The notes below the pieces were generated by a model. That model was not told the DNA's origin. It searched no databases and saw only the letters and a program-made list of their open reading frames with translations. A stretch of 64,000 nucleotides of DNA from Psychrilyobacter atlanticus DSM 19335 (GTDB taxonomy: Bacteria; Fusobacteriota; Fusobacteriia; Fusobacteriales; Fusobacteriaceae), in assembly GCF_000426625.1 (NCBI RefSeq), contig NZ_KE384547.1, positions 1,410,986 through 1,474,985 of the forward strand, written 5' to 3'. The first letter of the stretch is position 1. The number at the start of each line of letters is the position of its first letter. Of this stretch, positions 32,829 through 40,657 are shown one piece after another. A program made the position numbers and the translations under genes.

Positions 32829-34562
32829 ATAAATAACAAAATAAAACATTTAATTGATGTAGCATCAAAACGAAAAAAAGCTGAACTTCTACTGAAGAAT
32901 TGTCGGATTGTTGATGTATTTTCAAAAGAAATAATAGAAGGGGATCTGGCAATTGATTCAGGAAAAATAATAGGGATTGGAGATTATTCTGGTTTACATG
33001 AAATCGATCTAAATGGAAAATATCTATCCCCTGGACTTATTGATAGCCATGTTCACATCGAAAGTTCTATGGTCTCTCCTAGTCAGTTCGCACGGGCAGT
33101 AGTTCCTAAAGGCACAACCAGTGTAATTGCAGATCCCCATGAAATAGCTAATGTCTGTGGTTTAAAAGGTATAAAATTTATGATTGAATCCAGTAAAGAC
33201 CTTCCACTTAATGTCTATTATATGCTCCCTTCATGTGTCCCGGCAACACCTTTTGAAAACTCAGGAGCAATACTGGAGGCCAAAGAATTAGAGGGCTTAA
33301 TTGATAATCCTATAGTATTAGGATTAGGAGAAATGATGAACTATCCAGGCGTAATACAGGGAGATAGTAAGATAGTAGACAAATTAAAATTAGCTCAAGA
33401 TCATAATAAAATAATAGATGGCCATTCACCTGATATCAGAGGTGAGGAACTGAATGCATATATAATAGGCGGAATAAAAACGGATCACGAGTGTTCCACT
33501 GTAGATGAGATGCAGGAGAGACTGAGAAAAGGGATGTATATTTCCATAAGGGAGGGAAGTGCAGCCAAAAATCTAGAAACTTTAATAGAGGGGATAACTC
33601 CAGAAAATGAAAGAAGATGTTTGTTTTGCACAGATGACAGACATCCAGAGGACATAATAGAAACTGGGCATGTTGACAACAATGTAAGAACTGCTATAAA
33701 AAATGGGATAGACCCAATAACAGCAATTAAAATGGCCACCATCAATGTATGCGAATGTTATGGAATAAAAAACTTAGGAGCAATCGCTCCCGGATATGAC
33801 GCAGACTTAATAATTGTAGATTCTTTAGAAGATTTTAACGTATTAGAAGTTATAAAGAATGGAAAGTTTGTAGCAAAAGATGACCAGCCACTCTTCCAGG
33901 TAAAAAAAGAAGATATTACAGAGGTTAGCGGGACTATAAATTTCAAAAAAATCCATGAAAAAGATCTTAAAATTAAGCTGACAGGTAATCGTGTAAATGT
34001 CATGAAATTATTGCCCCATAGTCTTTTAACTGAAAAAGTAATCCGTGAAGTAGAAACAGATAATAAAGGCTATTTTCAATTTAACAAAGATAAAGACCTT
34101 TTAAAATTAGCAGTAATTGAAAGGCATAACGCCACGGGAAATATAGGGTTCAGCTTGGTAGAAAACTTTAATCTTAAAGGAGGAGCTATAGCTTCTAGTG
34201 TTTCAAATGATTCCCACAATATTTTAGTCATAGGAGATAATGACCACGATATGTATCTTGCTATAGAGGAGATTAAAAAAATACAGGGAGGAGTGGTCAT
34301 AGTCTCTAATGGTAAGGTATTAAAGAAACTAGAACTGCCAATAGCGGGATTGATGTCTGATAAACCTATTGAGATAGTAAAAGACATTTTAGAGGAGATG
34401 CTCCAGATAGCTTATGATAGATTGGGTGTAAATCGAGATTTAGATCCATTTATGACCTTGGCATTTTTAGCCTTACCCGTTATTCCTGAAATAAAAGTTA
34501 CAGATAAAGGTTTATTTGATGTTGTTAATTTTAAATTTATAGATATAAGCGTTAACGATTAA
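32829..34562 (+). CDS. ade: Adenine deaminase
   Basis: This amidohydrolase converts adenine to hypoxanthine and ammonia. It has LSPGLIDSHVHIESSMVSP, GTTSVIADPHEIANVCG, DGHSPD and CTDDRHPEDI, the metal-site and family motifs, and about 577 residues, the normal length. The start is unusual: no ATG, GTG or TTG follows the perfect GGAGGG (32817-32822), but an ATA codon at 32829 sits 6 bases after it. The first in-frame ATGs upstream (32748, 32775) lie inside the riboswitch terminator. Substrate and riboswitch agree in logic. Confidence 0.93.
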   Translation: MNNKIKHLIDVASKRKKAELLLKNCRIVDVFSKEIIEGDLAIDSGKIIGIGDYSGLHEIDLNGKYLSPGLIDSHVHIESSMVSPSQFARAVVPKGTTSVIADPHEIANVCGLKGIKFMIESSKDLPLNVYYMLPSCVPATPFENSGAILEAKELEGLIDNPIVLGLGEMMNYPGVIQGDSKIVDKLKLAQDHNKIIDGHSPDIRGEELNAYIIGGIKTDHECSTVDEMQERLRKGMYISIREGSAAKNLETLIEGITPENERRCLFCTDDRHPEDIIETGHVDNNVRTAIKNGIDPITAIKMATINVCECYGIKNLGAIAPGYDADLIIVDSLEDFNVLEVIKNGKFVAKDDQPLFQVKKEDITEVSGTINFKKIHEKDLKIKLTGNRVNVMKLLPHSLLTEKVIREVETDNKGYFQFNKDKDLLKLAVIERHNATGNIGFSLVENFNLKGGAIASSVSNDSHNILVIGDNDHDMYLAIEEIKKIQGGVVIVSNGKVLKKLELPIAGLMSDKPIEIVKDILEEMLQIAYDRLGVNRDLDPFMTLAFLALPVIPEIKVTDKGLFDVVNFKFIDISVND

Positions 34563-34586
34563 AAAGCAACGTGACGTTGCATCCAA
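34561..34586. repeat. Dispersed palindromic element, copy 1
   Basis: GCAACGTGACGTTGC with flanking AAAAA and ATCCAA is repeated at 46159-46184 and, inverted with one change, at 63880-63905. On the minus strand it reads as hairpin plus T run. It touches the ade stop codon. Confidence 0.6.
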
Positions 34587-34710
34587 ATAAATGCAATTCA
34601 GATTTTTATAATTTTCTATTTCTTCCATAAGTTTTATATGAAAGTTCTATATTTATGTTGTAAAGTAATTGTATTTTGATGATGCCCCTTGCGGGTATAA
34701 TTTCCTAGAT

Positions 34711-34745
34711 AATAAAAAAACCAGATTATTTTCTGGTTTTTTTAT
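34711..34745. terminator. Rho-independent terminator
   Basis: AAAAAAACCAGA pairs with TCTGGTTTTTTT around a TTATTT loop. Bidirectional use is likely. Confidence 0.85.
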
Positions 34746-34830
34746 TATTCTCTTCATCCAAATATAATCAACCTACATTTAGTAACTATAAATTGTGATA
34801 AAAAGATTGTATGAGTCGAGTAAAATATTC

Positions 34831-35046
34831 TTAACTATTTTTATCTAATGGTTTATAATTATCAAAAATACCACTTATCTTTACTGAACTTTCTGTATTC
34901 AATTTTCCCTGAGAAGTATCTTGCTCTTGAGGTTTCTCCTTTTTATAGTTATCAAATATATTACTTATTTTTACCGACGTTCCTTTTTCACTTGAAAAAG
35001 ATAAAGACCCCATTACCAACATCATACCTAATATTATTTTTTTCAT
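34831..35046 (-). CDS. Small exported protein with repeated SVKIS-IFDNYK motif
   Basis: The 71-residue product has a signal peptide (MKKIILGMMLVMGSLSFSS) and then two copies of SVKIS(N/G)IFDNYK separated by a Gln/Lys-rich linker. Its signal peptide and 5' untranslated region are related to those of the gene at 35146-35403, so the two arose by duplication. GTAGGAGG precedes the ATG. No family is recognised. Confidence 0.6.
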   Translation of the reverse strand: MKKIILGMMLVMGSLSFSSEKGTSVKISNIFDNYKKEKPQEQDTSQGKLNTESSVKISGIFDNYKPLDKNS

Positions 35047-35145
35047 TTTTATGCCTCCTACAGCTGTTTAGTTATTTTCTAAAATTTATTCATTTTCGGA
35101 TAAATATTTTAAAAAAATTTATCCTGCATTATTAATTATTTACAC

Positions 35146-35403
35146 CTAATGGCTTTCGTTATTAAAAACATTAGTCAACATTACTTTTCTTTTCCTCTTT
35201 TGTTCCTCTCTATTATAACCAGCTCCAGTTCTCAGTCTTAAATCACTAAAATCATGTCTATCTATATCATTAAAAAGTGATCTATTGCAACTAGTCTTAG
35301 TCCATAATTTTTGATTATTAAAGTCGGGTTTACTCATATCTTTATTACTAGAAAAAGATAAAAAAACCATTATCAACATCATACTTAATATTAATTTTTT
35401 CAT
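35146..35403 (-). CDS. Small exported protein, paralog-like neighbour
   Basis: The 85-residue product starts MKKLILSMMLIMVFLSFSS, nearly the same signal peptide as at 34831-35046, but the mature part differs and is rich in Arg, Asn and Asp. GTAGGAGATG precedes the ATG at 35403; the eight-codon upstream extension lacks a ribosome-binding site. Its promoter at 35559-35587 shares an operator with the adjacent marR-like gene, so it is probably a MarR target. Confidence 0.6.
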   Translation of the reverse strand: MKKLILSMMLIMVFLSFSSNKDMSKPDFNNQKLWTKTSCNRSLFNDIDRHDFSDLRLRTGAGYNREEQKRKRKVMLTNVFNNESH

Positions 35404-35485
35404 TTTACATCTCCTACAGCTATACAATTTATTTTTAACCTTACATCAAAATCATTCATTTTCGGATGATTCTTCTAAAAAAATT

Positions 35486-35497
35486 CGATTCCGAACG
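35486..35497. promoter_or_regulatory. Third copy of the MarR-type operator
   Basis: CGATTCCGAACG lies in the leader between the promoter at 35559-35587 and the small exported protein gene. It matches the motif found inside both promoters apart from one base. Confidence 0.5.
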
Positions 35498-35558
35498 TTA
35501 TTTGGAAATTAAAAGGGGATGATCTCCCCCTAAAAAAATTATTTTATTGAACAAGAAA

Positions 35559-35587
35559 ATTATATCCGATTCCGAATGTTTTGTCAA
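35559..35587 (-). promoter_or_regulatory. Promoter with operator in its spacer
   Basis: On the minus strand, TTGACA and TATAAT have a 17-base spacer containing CATTCGGAATCGG. The same CATTCGGAATCG lies in the marR-like promoter. A repressor bound here would cover both promoter elements. Confidence 0.75.
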
Positions 35588-35616
35588 ACTAATTTTAAAT
35601 ACTTTCTAATTTTTAT

Positions 35617-36051
35617 TTAACTATCCTTCTTTAAATTGCCTTTCATATCCATAAGTATCATTTTTAATTCCCTCTTCTGATCTTTAGATAAGCCGGATGT
35701 GATTTTTTGTAAAAATTCAGATGCTATTTCATCAAAATCTCTTGCATATTTTAACCCTTCCTCAGTAAGCTTTATATACAGGTGTCTCTTGTCCAGAGTA
35801 CAGCTTATTTTTTCAACAAGTCCCTGCTCAGAGTATTTATGTAAAATATCACAGAGTGTTGATTTAGATTTCCTCCAACGATGTGCTATCTCTTTAAACT
35901 CTAAACTATTATTAGTAAAAAGTACCATAAATAAACCCACATGTTTCCCTTCGATGGGTATCTCTCTTTTTTTTAATTCCACTTTCAGATAGTCAGCATA
36001 ACTGTTACTTATATGATATATCATTCCTATTATAGAACTCGCTAAAACCAT
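35617..36051 (-). CDS. MarR-family transcription regulator
   Basis: This 144-residue winged-helix protein has FKEIAHRWRKSKSTLCDILHKYSEQGLVEK (recognition helix and turn) and DKRHLYIKLTEEG, the DxRxxxxxLTxxG wing of MarR proteins. Such repressors are released by small ligands. A palindromic CATTCGGAATCG operator sits in its own promoter and in that of the following small-protein gene. GGAGGTAATAAT precedes the ATG. Confidence 0.88.
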   Translation of the reverse strand: MVLASSIIGMIYHISNSYADYLKVELKKREIPIEGKHVGLFMVLFTNNSLEFKEIAHRWRKSKSTLCDILHKYSEQGLVEKISCTLDKRHLYIKLTEEGLKYARDFDEIASEFLQKITSGLSKDQKRELKMILMDMKGNLKKDS

Positions 36052-36081
36052 ATTATTACCTCCGTTTTATCTATTTGTAAT

Positions 36082-36110
36082 ATCGTATACGATTCCGAAT
36101 GAATTGTCAA
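36082..36110 (-). promoter_or_regulatory. Autoregulated promoter of the MarR gene
   Basis: On the minus strand, TTGACA (36105-36110), a 17-base spacer with CATTCGGAATCG, and TACGAT (36082-36087). Confidence 0.7.
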
Positions 36111-36325
36111 ATCTTTCTAAAGCCAGAAAATACTAATGCTATACCTTTATTTCAAAGATATACTAAAATCGATAAACTGTTTTTTACTGGATTTTTATTA
36201 AAAAGTTCTAAAAAATTTAAATTTTAAATAATAGTTCATAGTTGATTTATTTGACAAGATTGATTTTATAGTGAAATATATATTATAAACATATTTTAAA
36301 ATCAAAGTAGTAGAGGAGGATATAT

Positions 36326-36571
36326 ATGAATAATATAGAAACAATAAGAGAATTTCTTGGCTGGTGCTCTATAATCAATATTGGATTAGGTTTATTTTCA
36401 GTAATCTTTATTACCTCACTCCGGGGCCCAATTTTACATATTCATTCCAAAATATTTAATTTAGATGAGAGGGATTTATCCAAGGCATATTTTCAATTTT
36501 TAGGTCAATACAAAACTGCCACAATAATATTTAATATCGTACCATACCTCGCACTGAAAATAATGTATTAG
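36326..36571 (+). CDS. DUF6868-like small membrane protein
   Basis: The 81-residue protein has IETIREFLGWCSIINIGLGLFSVIF, then IHSKIFNLDERDL and YKTATIIFNIVPYLALKI. This is the pattern of a family of two-helix membrane proteins (DUF6868) with a conserved WC near the first helix. Function is unknown. AGAGGAGG precedes the ATG. It stands alone before a terminator. Confidence 0.7.
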   Translation: MNNIETIREFLGWCSIINIGLGLFSVIFITSLRGPILHIHSKIFNLDERDLSKAYFQFLGQYKTATIIFNIVPYLALKIMY

Positions 36572-36586
36572 TTTTTTTAAATACTA

Positions 36587-36619
36587 AAAAGAGAGATCGA
36601 TTAAATCGATCTCTCTTTC
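36587..36619. terminator. Bidirectional terminator
   Basis: AAAGAGAGATCGAT pairs with ATCGATCTCTCTTT. Confidence 0.88.
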
Positions 36620-36629
36620 AGCGCTACTC

Positions 36630-37484
36630 CTACATATAATACTCAAACTCTCTCTCCTCAATTACTTTAGGTTTTTCACCTTCAATACTAATTTTTTCAA
36701 TCCAGTTACCATTTTCATCATATTTATATTTGTATATTGTTTTTGACATATTTAAATAATTCTCAAATTTAATCATTGTAGTCACTTCATCTTTTTCTTT
36801 ATTTTCATATTTTAAATTTTTGATAATAACATTCCCCTCTGTTATTACCTTTATCTCCACCGTTCTTCCTTTCCCATCATATTTAATATATGTTTTTTCC
36901 TCCATTTCATCGCCGGATTCATAATATATAGATTCTAGCACCCTTCCCTTTCTATCATATTCAAATTTAAATTTAGAGATCAAACTACCCATTGAATCAT
37001 AACTATTTGTTTCAATGGCATTTCCTTTATCATCCCTCGTATATATTATTTTATCCACGAATTCCCCTTTAGAATTAAAATCATTGGTCTCAACCAGATT
37101 TCCTTTACCATCTATTTTGTATATTGTTTTACCTATAAATTTATCTTTAGAATTGAAGTTCCTTACCTCGATTAACTTTCCATTATCGTTATACCTGTAC
37201 AACCTTTTCATTTGTATCTGGTCGTAGGAGTCATATTCTCCATCCTCTATTTTAATTCCTTCCTCATTAAAACAGTAGTACCTATTATCTTCTCTAGAAC
37301 TACTCCTGGCGCCTTTTTTTATCTCTCCAAATTTTAACTCTGCATCATAGGTGGAATATTTAACTGATTTAACCTTCCCCACAAGACCTAAAATTTTAAC
37401 ATGAGTTTCCTTATCCTTTCCTCTACCTCCACAGGCAGATAATAAAATGATTAAAGTCAATGCAGTAACTATTTTTATTTTCAT
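36630..37484 (-). CDS. Lipoprotein with YD/RHS-like repeats
   Basis: The 284-residue product has a lipobox LLSACGG at about residue 17 and then eight or more strand repeats such as YKIDGKGNLVETNDFNSKGEF and YDRKGRVLESIYYESG, resembling YD repeats of RHS shells. The repeats probably form an extended beta sheet on the cell surface or in the periplasm. GGATGG precedes the ATG at 37484. No catalytic domain or toxin is fused. Function is unknown. Confidence 0.75.
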   Translation of the reverse strand: MKIKIVTALTLIILLSACGGRGKDKETHVKILGLVGKVKSVKYSTYDAELKFGEIKKGARSSSREDNRYYCFNEEGIKIEDGEYDSYDQIQMKRLYRYNDNGKLIEVRNFNSKDKFIGKTIYKIDGKGNLVETNDFNSKGEFVDKIIYTRDDKGNAIETNSYDSMGSLISKFKFEYDRKGRVLESIYYESGDEMEEKTYIKYDGKGRTVEIKVITEGNVIIKNLKYENKEKDEVTTMIKFENYLNMSKTIYKYKYDENGNWIEKISIEGEKPKVIEEREFEYYM

Positions 37485-37533
37485 ATCAAAACCATCCTTT
37501 TTGGTTTTTATCCTGTACAAAGCAATTAAAACC

Positions 37534-38001
37534 TTATATACCTTGTTTAGATTTTTGTTTTTTCACATACTCTTTTAAAAACTTTAAATCTCTAGCTAGA
37601 TCTCTGGCCACATTTAGTATTATCTTTACAAAAAGTTTCGGGTCTTTTTCACTCATCTCTATAAAAAAACTTTTGGCAATTACACCCAGTTTAATATCTG
37701 TTTTTGCCATTGCAGATACCAGTTGTTTTTGAATACCTATGGTAGCCGATGTTCCAAATAAAAGACCTATCTCTCCATGGGCTATTTTTTCATCTAAGAT
37801 AAAAAAATCCATCTCCCCCTCTAAAAGAATATAAATATTTTCTGGAGAATCTCCCTCTTTATAAACGTAGCTCCCAGCCTCTACTTTTTCCTCATGAATA
37901 TACTCCATTATATTATGGATCTCCTCATGTGACGTTCCTCCAAAAAATGAAAGTTGAGGAACAATCTTAAAAATTTCTTTCTCTAATTCATTTTTTTTCA
38001 T
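37534..38001 (-). CDS. Stand-alone cyclic-nucleotide-binding-like domain
   Basis: This 155-residue protein is just the Crp-type beta roll (FFGGTSHEEIHNIMEYIHEEKVEAGSYVYKEGD, then IYILLEGEMDF and GEIGLLFGT) with a C-terminal helix. It lacks a DNA-binding domain. The usual RxS/T phosphate-binding motif is not evident (GLLFGTSATIGI), so cAMP binding is doubtful. It may act as a protein-interaction or ligand-sensing module. Its stop lies 50 bases before the YD-repeat lipoprotein gene, so they may be cotranscribed. Confidence 0.78.
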   Translation of the reverse strand: MKKNELEKEIFKIVPQLSFFGGTSHEEIHNIMEYIHEEKVEAGSYVYKEGDSPENIYILLEGEMDFFILDEKIAHGEIGLLFGTSATIGIQKQLVSAMAKTDIKLGVIAKSFFIEMSEKDPKLFVKIILNVARDLARDLKFLKEYVKKQKSKQGI

Positions 38002-38149
38002 GGTATTTATCTCCTCTCATCCGTTTTTTTTATTCTTTTTGCCTTTTGTTAAATATCTCCTTATATCTTATTATGTTTATACCAAAACTCCTGCAAAATC
38101 CTCTTTTGTAAAATATAACAGGTAAATTTTTAAACTCTTCCTGGAATTG

Positions 38150-39205
38150 TTATGCGGCTTTTTTTATTTTTCCCAGGGCACACCTTATCTGTTCTGCAAA
38201 ATCCATTACATCTTCCTTCGTTATATCAAAGGATGTTACCCATCTGACCTCTGAACAAACTGAATCCCAGACATAAAAAAAATATTTTTCCTGCAAAATC
38301 AGGATTATTTCTTTTGGAAGGATGGCATATACAGTATTGGCTTCCACTTTATTTGTCAGCTCAACTCCAAGGATATCAGATACACTCTCAGCCAAGAGTT
38401 TTGCCATGTTATTGGACTGTCTTGCATTTTTTAATCCCAATCCATCTTCTAAAAGTGCTGTAAACTGTGCACTTATATAACGCATCTTAGAGTTTAACTG
38501 TGTACATTGTTTTTTTCTATAAGTAAAGTTTTCAGCCAATTCTGTATTAAAAAATATCACAGCTTCTCCAAACATCATTCCATTTTTTGTACCACCAAAT
38601 GAAAGTACATCCACTCCAAGATCCATGGTCATCTCCTTAAATCCAGACTCCAGACTCACCGCCGCATTAAATATCCTTGCTCCATCCATATGGAGAAGCA
38701 TTCCATTTTTATGGGCAAAATCTGCTATTTCTTCTATCTCTTTCAGGGTATAGACACTTCCTACCTCTGTGGGCTGGGTTATAGAGATCACTCTTGGCTG
38801 AGAATGATGTATACTCCCTTTGGGAATTTCCAGATAATCCCTTACCCTTTCCACTTTCAATTTACCTCCTACATCGGAAGCTTTTATACCTATCATGGGA
38901 CATCCTGTAAATTTTGTAGGAGCTCCTACTTCATATGTATTTATATGTGCCTGCTCCGGACATATTACAGACTGAAATGATTCAGTCATAGCATCCAAAG
39001 CCACCGTGTTGGCTCCGGTACCGTTATATAAAAAATCAACATAGATCTCCTGACCAAATATCTGCTTAAATTTTTCTATGGCTTTTTGTGTATGTCTGTC
39101 TTCCCCATATGCTTTTGCATGACCTACGTTGCACTCTATAATAGCCTCCATTATTTTTGGATGAACACCACTGTAATTGTCACTTGCAAAACTTTTTTTC
39201 TCCAT
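38150..39205 (-). CDS. ltaE: Low-specificity L-threonine aldolase
   Basis: This 351-residue PLP enzyme cleaves L-threonine to glycine and acetaldehyde. It shows NYSGVHPKIMEAI, HINTYEVGAPTKFTGC, HMDGARIFNAAVSL and the PLP-Lys motif SFGGTKNGMMFGEAVIFF. AGGAGGAAAG precedes the ATG at 39205; a longer frame reaching into the riboswitch is spurious. Expression is controlled by a tandem glycine riboswitch and terminator. Its neighbour one gene away is the threonine operon. Confidence 0.93.
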   Translation of the reverse strand: MEKKSFASDNYSGVHPKIMEAIIECNVGHAKAYGEDRHTQKAIEKFKQIFGQEIYVDFLYNGTGANTVALDAMTESFQSVICPEQAHINTYEVGAPTKFTGCPMIGIKASDVGGKLKVERVRDYLEIPKGSIHHSQPRVISITQPTEVGSVYTLKEIEEIADFAHKNGMLLHMDGARIFNAAVSLESGFKEMTMDLGVDVLSFGGTKNGMMFGEAVIFFNTELAENFTYRKKQCTQLNSKMRYISAQFTALLEDGLGLKNARQSNNMAKLLAESVSDILGVELTNKVEANTVYAILPKEIILILQEKYFFYVWDSVCSEVRWVTSFDITKEDVMDFAEQIRCALGKIKKAA

Positions 39206-39250
39206 TTCTTTCCTCCTGTGATTCATAAAAAATTTTTGAGCAAAAATAAA

Positions 39251-39284
39251 AGAGGTTATGACTGCAGTCTGCAGCATAACCTCT
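39251..39284 (-). terminator. Terminator of the glycine riboswitch
   Basis: On the minus strand, AGAGGTTATGCTGCA pairs with TGCAGTCATAACCTCT, followed by TTTTATTTTT. It lies between the second aptamer and the ltaE start. An upstream palindrome, ACATATGC-GT-GCATATGT (about 39328-39345), may be an alternative hairpin. Confidence 0.8.
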
Positions 39285-39350
39285 GAAGTGGAAATAATCC
39301 ATAAGAATTTTTTAGAAGGCAAATAAAACATATGCACGCATATGTTTTCC

Positions 39351-39535
39351 TTCCTCTGTCCTTTTTACCTGAGAGTTTTGTCCAGTCCGTAGACCAGTTT
39401 TGCTCCTTCGGTGCCCAATTTGGGTCTCTCCAGAGGCTCGTCCAGTAAGGGTCCATATCTGCTTTGCAGAAACCTGAAAGTTTTACTTCTTCGGTGGCTT
39501 ATATTCTAAGCTCTCTCCCCATACCTTCGTCCGAT
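39351..39535 (-). promoter_or_regulatory. Tandem glycine riboswitch
   Basis: On the minus strand two aptamers follow each other. The first has GGGGAGAG, GCCACCGAAGAAGTAAA and CTTTCAGGT...TGGAC; the second has CTCTGGAGAGACC, GGCACCGAAGGAGCAAA and AACTCTCAGGTAAAAGGACAGAGG. These are the canonical conserved blocks, with the short linker and 5' kink-turn region of cooperative tandem switches. Confidence 0.95.
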
Positions 39536-39551
39536 TTTATTTTTAATTAGG

Positions 39552-39580
39552 ATTATAACAATATTTTTTAATTATGTCAA
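39552..39580 (-). promoter_or_regulatory. Promoter of the glycine riboswitch-ltaE transcript
   Basis: On the minus strand, TTGACA (39575-39580), a 17-base spacer and TATAAT (39552-39557). Confidence 0.85.
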
Positions 39581-39676
39581 TTTTCTCCCAAATTTAACTT
39601 TAAACAAAAAATTATAACCACTTTATTGACACTGTAATAACTATATGGTTTACTCTATACCAAAGGGGTGATAATT

Positions 39677-40591
39677 ATGAATGTTTTAGAAATAGAAAAA
39701 AAATCCCTCAAACAGGGAAGAAGATTAAATATTATTATGGGTATAATGGGAGTTACCTTTGCTATCCTGTCACAATCAAGTGCCCTTATGGTAGACGGTT
39801 TATATTCCATGGTGAATTTTGTTTCCTCTATGATAGCGGCAGGTGTTTCGGCAAAAGTTGCCATGGAGGCCGATGAAGAGATGCCCTTTGGATATGACTT
39901 TTATGAAGCTCTTTATATAACTTTTAGAGCTCTTGTACTTTTGGGTATCATGTTATTTTCATTTTTAGGCGCTGTATCTAAGATCATCACCTACATAACA
40001 GGAGGTCCTATAGCGGAAATAAAACCTGGATTTATACTGATTTACACCGTAATAAATGTAATTCTCTGTTTCACTTTAGCAGGAATTCATAAGAAAAATT
40101 ACGGAAAAACCGGGAATAAAAGTGAGATATTAAAAGCGGAACAATCTGCGGCGGTAGTTGATGGTATGATAAGTTTAGGAGCTGGTGGAGCTCTTATGGC
40201 GTTAGCTTTTTTAAAGGGAACCGCCTTAGACTTTTTAGTTCCCATTGCTGATTCTATAGTTGTTTTAGTTTTAGTTACCTGGATGATAAAGGAACCACTG
40301 GGACTTTTCAAGAGAAGTCTTCAAGAACTTTTAGGAAAATCATTGGGGAAAAAATTAGAAGAAGAGGTCATGGTTCTTTTAAAATTAGCTGTTAATTTTG
40401 AAAAATATCATTTTATCGACCTAAAAATCCTGAAAGTAGGACGACATTACCACGCTCTTACACTATTAAAACCTTTGGAAGCTGTCACAGCAGCAGAGAT
40501 GGATGCAATAAGAACTAAGGTTCAGAAAAATCTTGAGAAGATAGATACAGTCAGGAGTGAAGTTATATTTACAGAAAAAAAATGGTATTAA
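39677..40591 (+). CDS. Cation diffusion facilitator-family transporter
   Basis: The protein (about 304 residues) has six membrane helices and the C-terminal CDF domain (about 225-300). In TM2, SQSSALMVDGLYSMVNF and in TM5 AVVDGMISLGAG occupy the places of the metal-binding D-x-x-x-D and H-x-x-x-D motifs, but only the first Asp of each remains. Metal specificity may therefore differ from Zn/Fe exporters. AAGGGGTG precedes the ATG at 39677. Divergent from ltaE. Confidence 0.82.
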   Translation: MNVLEIEKKSLKQGRRLNIIMGIMGVTFAILSQSSALMVDGLYSMVNFVSSMIAAGVSAKVAMEADEEMPFGYDFYEALYITFRALVLLGIMLFSFLGAVSKIITYITGGPIAEIKPGFILIYTVINVILCFTLAGIHKKNYGKTGNKSEILKAEQSAAVVDGMISLGAGGALMALAFLKGTALDFLVPIADSIVVLVLVTWMIKEPLGLFKRSLQELLGKSLGKKLEEEVMVLLKLAVNFEKYHFIDLKILKVGRHYHALTLLKPLEAVTAAEMDAIRTKVQKNLEKIDTVRSEVIFTEKKWY

Positions 40592-40613
40592 AAGATAAAC
40601 ATTAATTCCGAAC

Positions 40614-40642
40614 TATAAAAGGGACACTGAGTGTCCCTTTTG
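40614..40642. terminator. Bidirectional terminator
   Basis: AAAAGGGACACT pairs with AGTGTCCCTTTT between the convergent CDF and thrC genes. Confidence 0.88.
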
Positions 40643-40657
40643 TAGTTTCATATATAT

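Noticed and set aside
33485-34387. Minus-strand frames inside the adenine deaminase gene
   Set aside because: Shadows of a strong coding frame, without ribosome-binding sites or recognisable families.
35481-35575. tRNA T-loop-like GATTCCGA sequences
   Set aside because: No acceptor, D or anticodon stems surround them; they are the MarR operator copies.
39206-39337. N-terminal extension of threonine aldolase
   Set aside because: It runs back through the terminator and into aptamer 2 of the glycine riboswitch; the true ATG has a strong ribosome-binding site.
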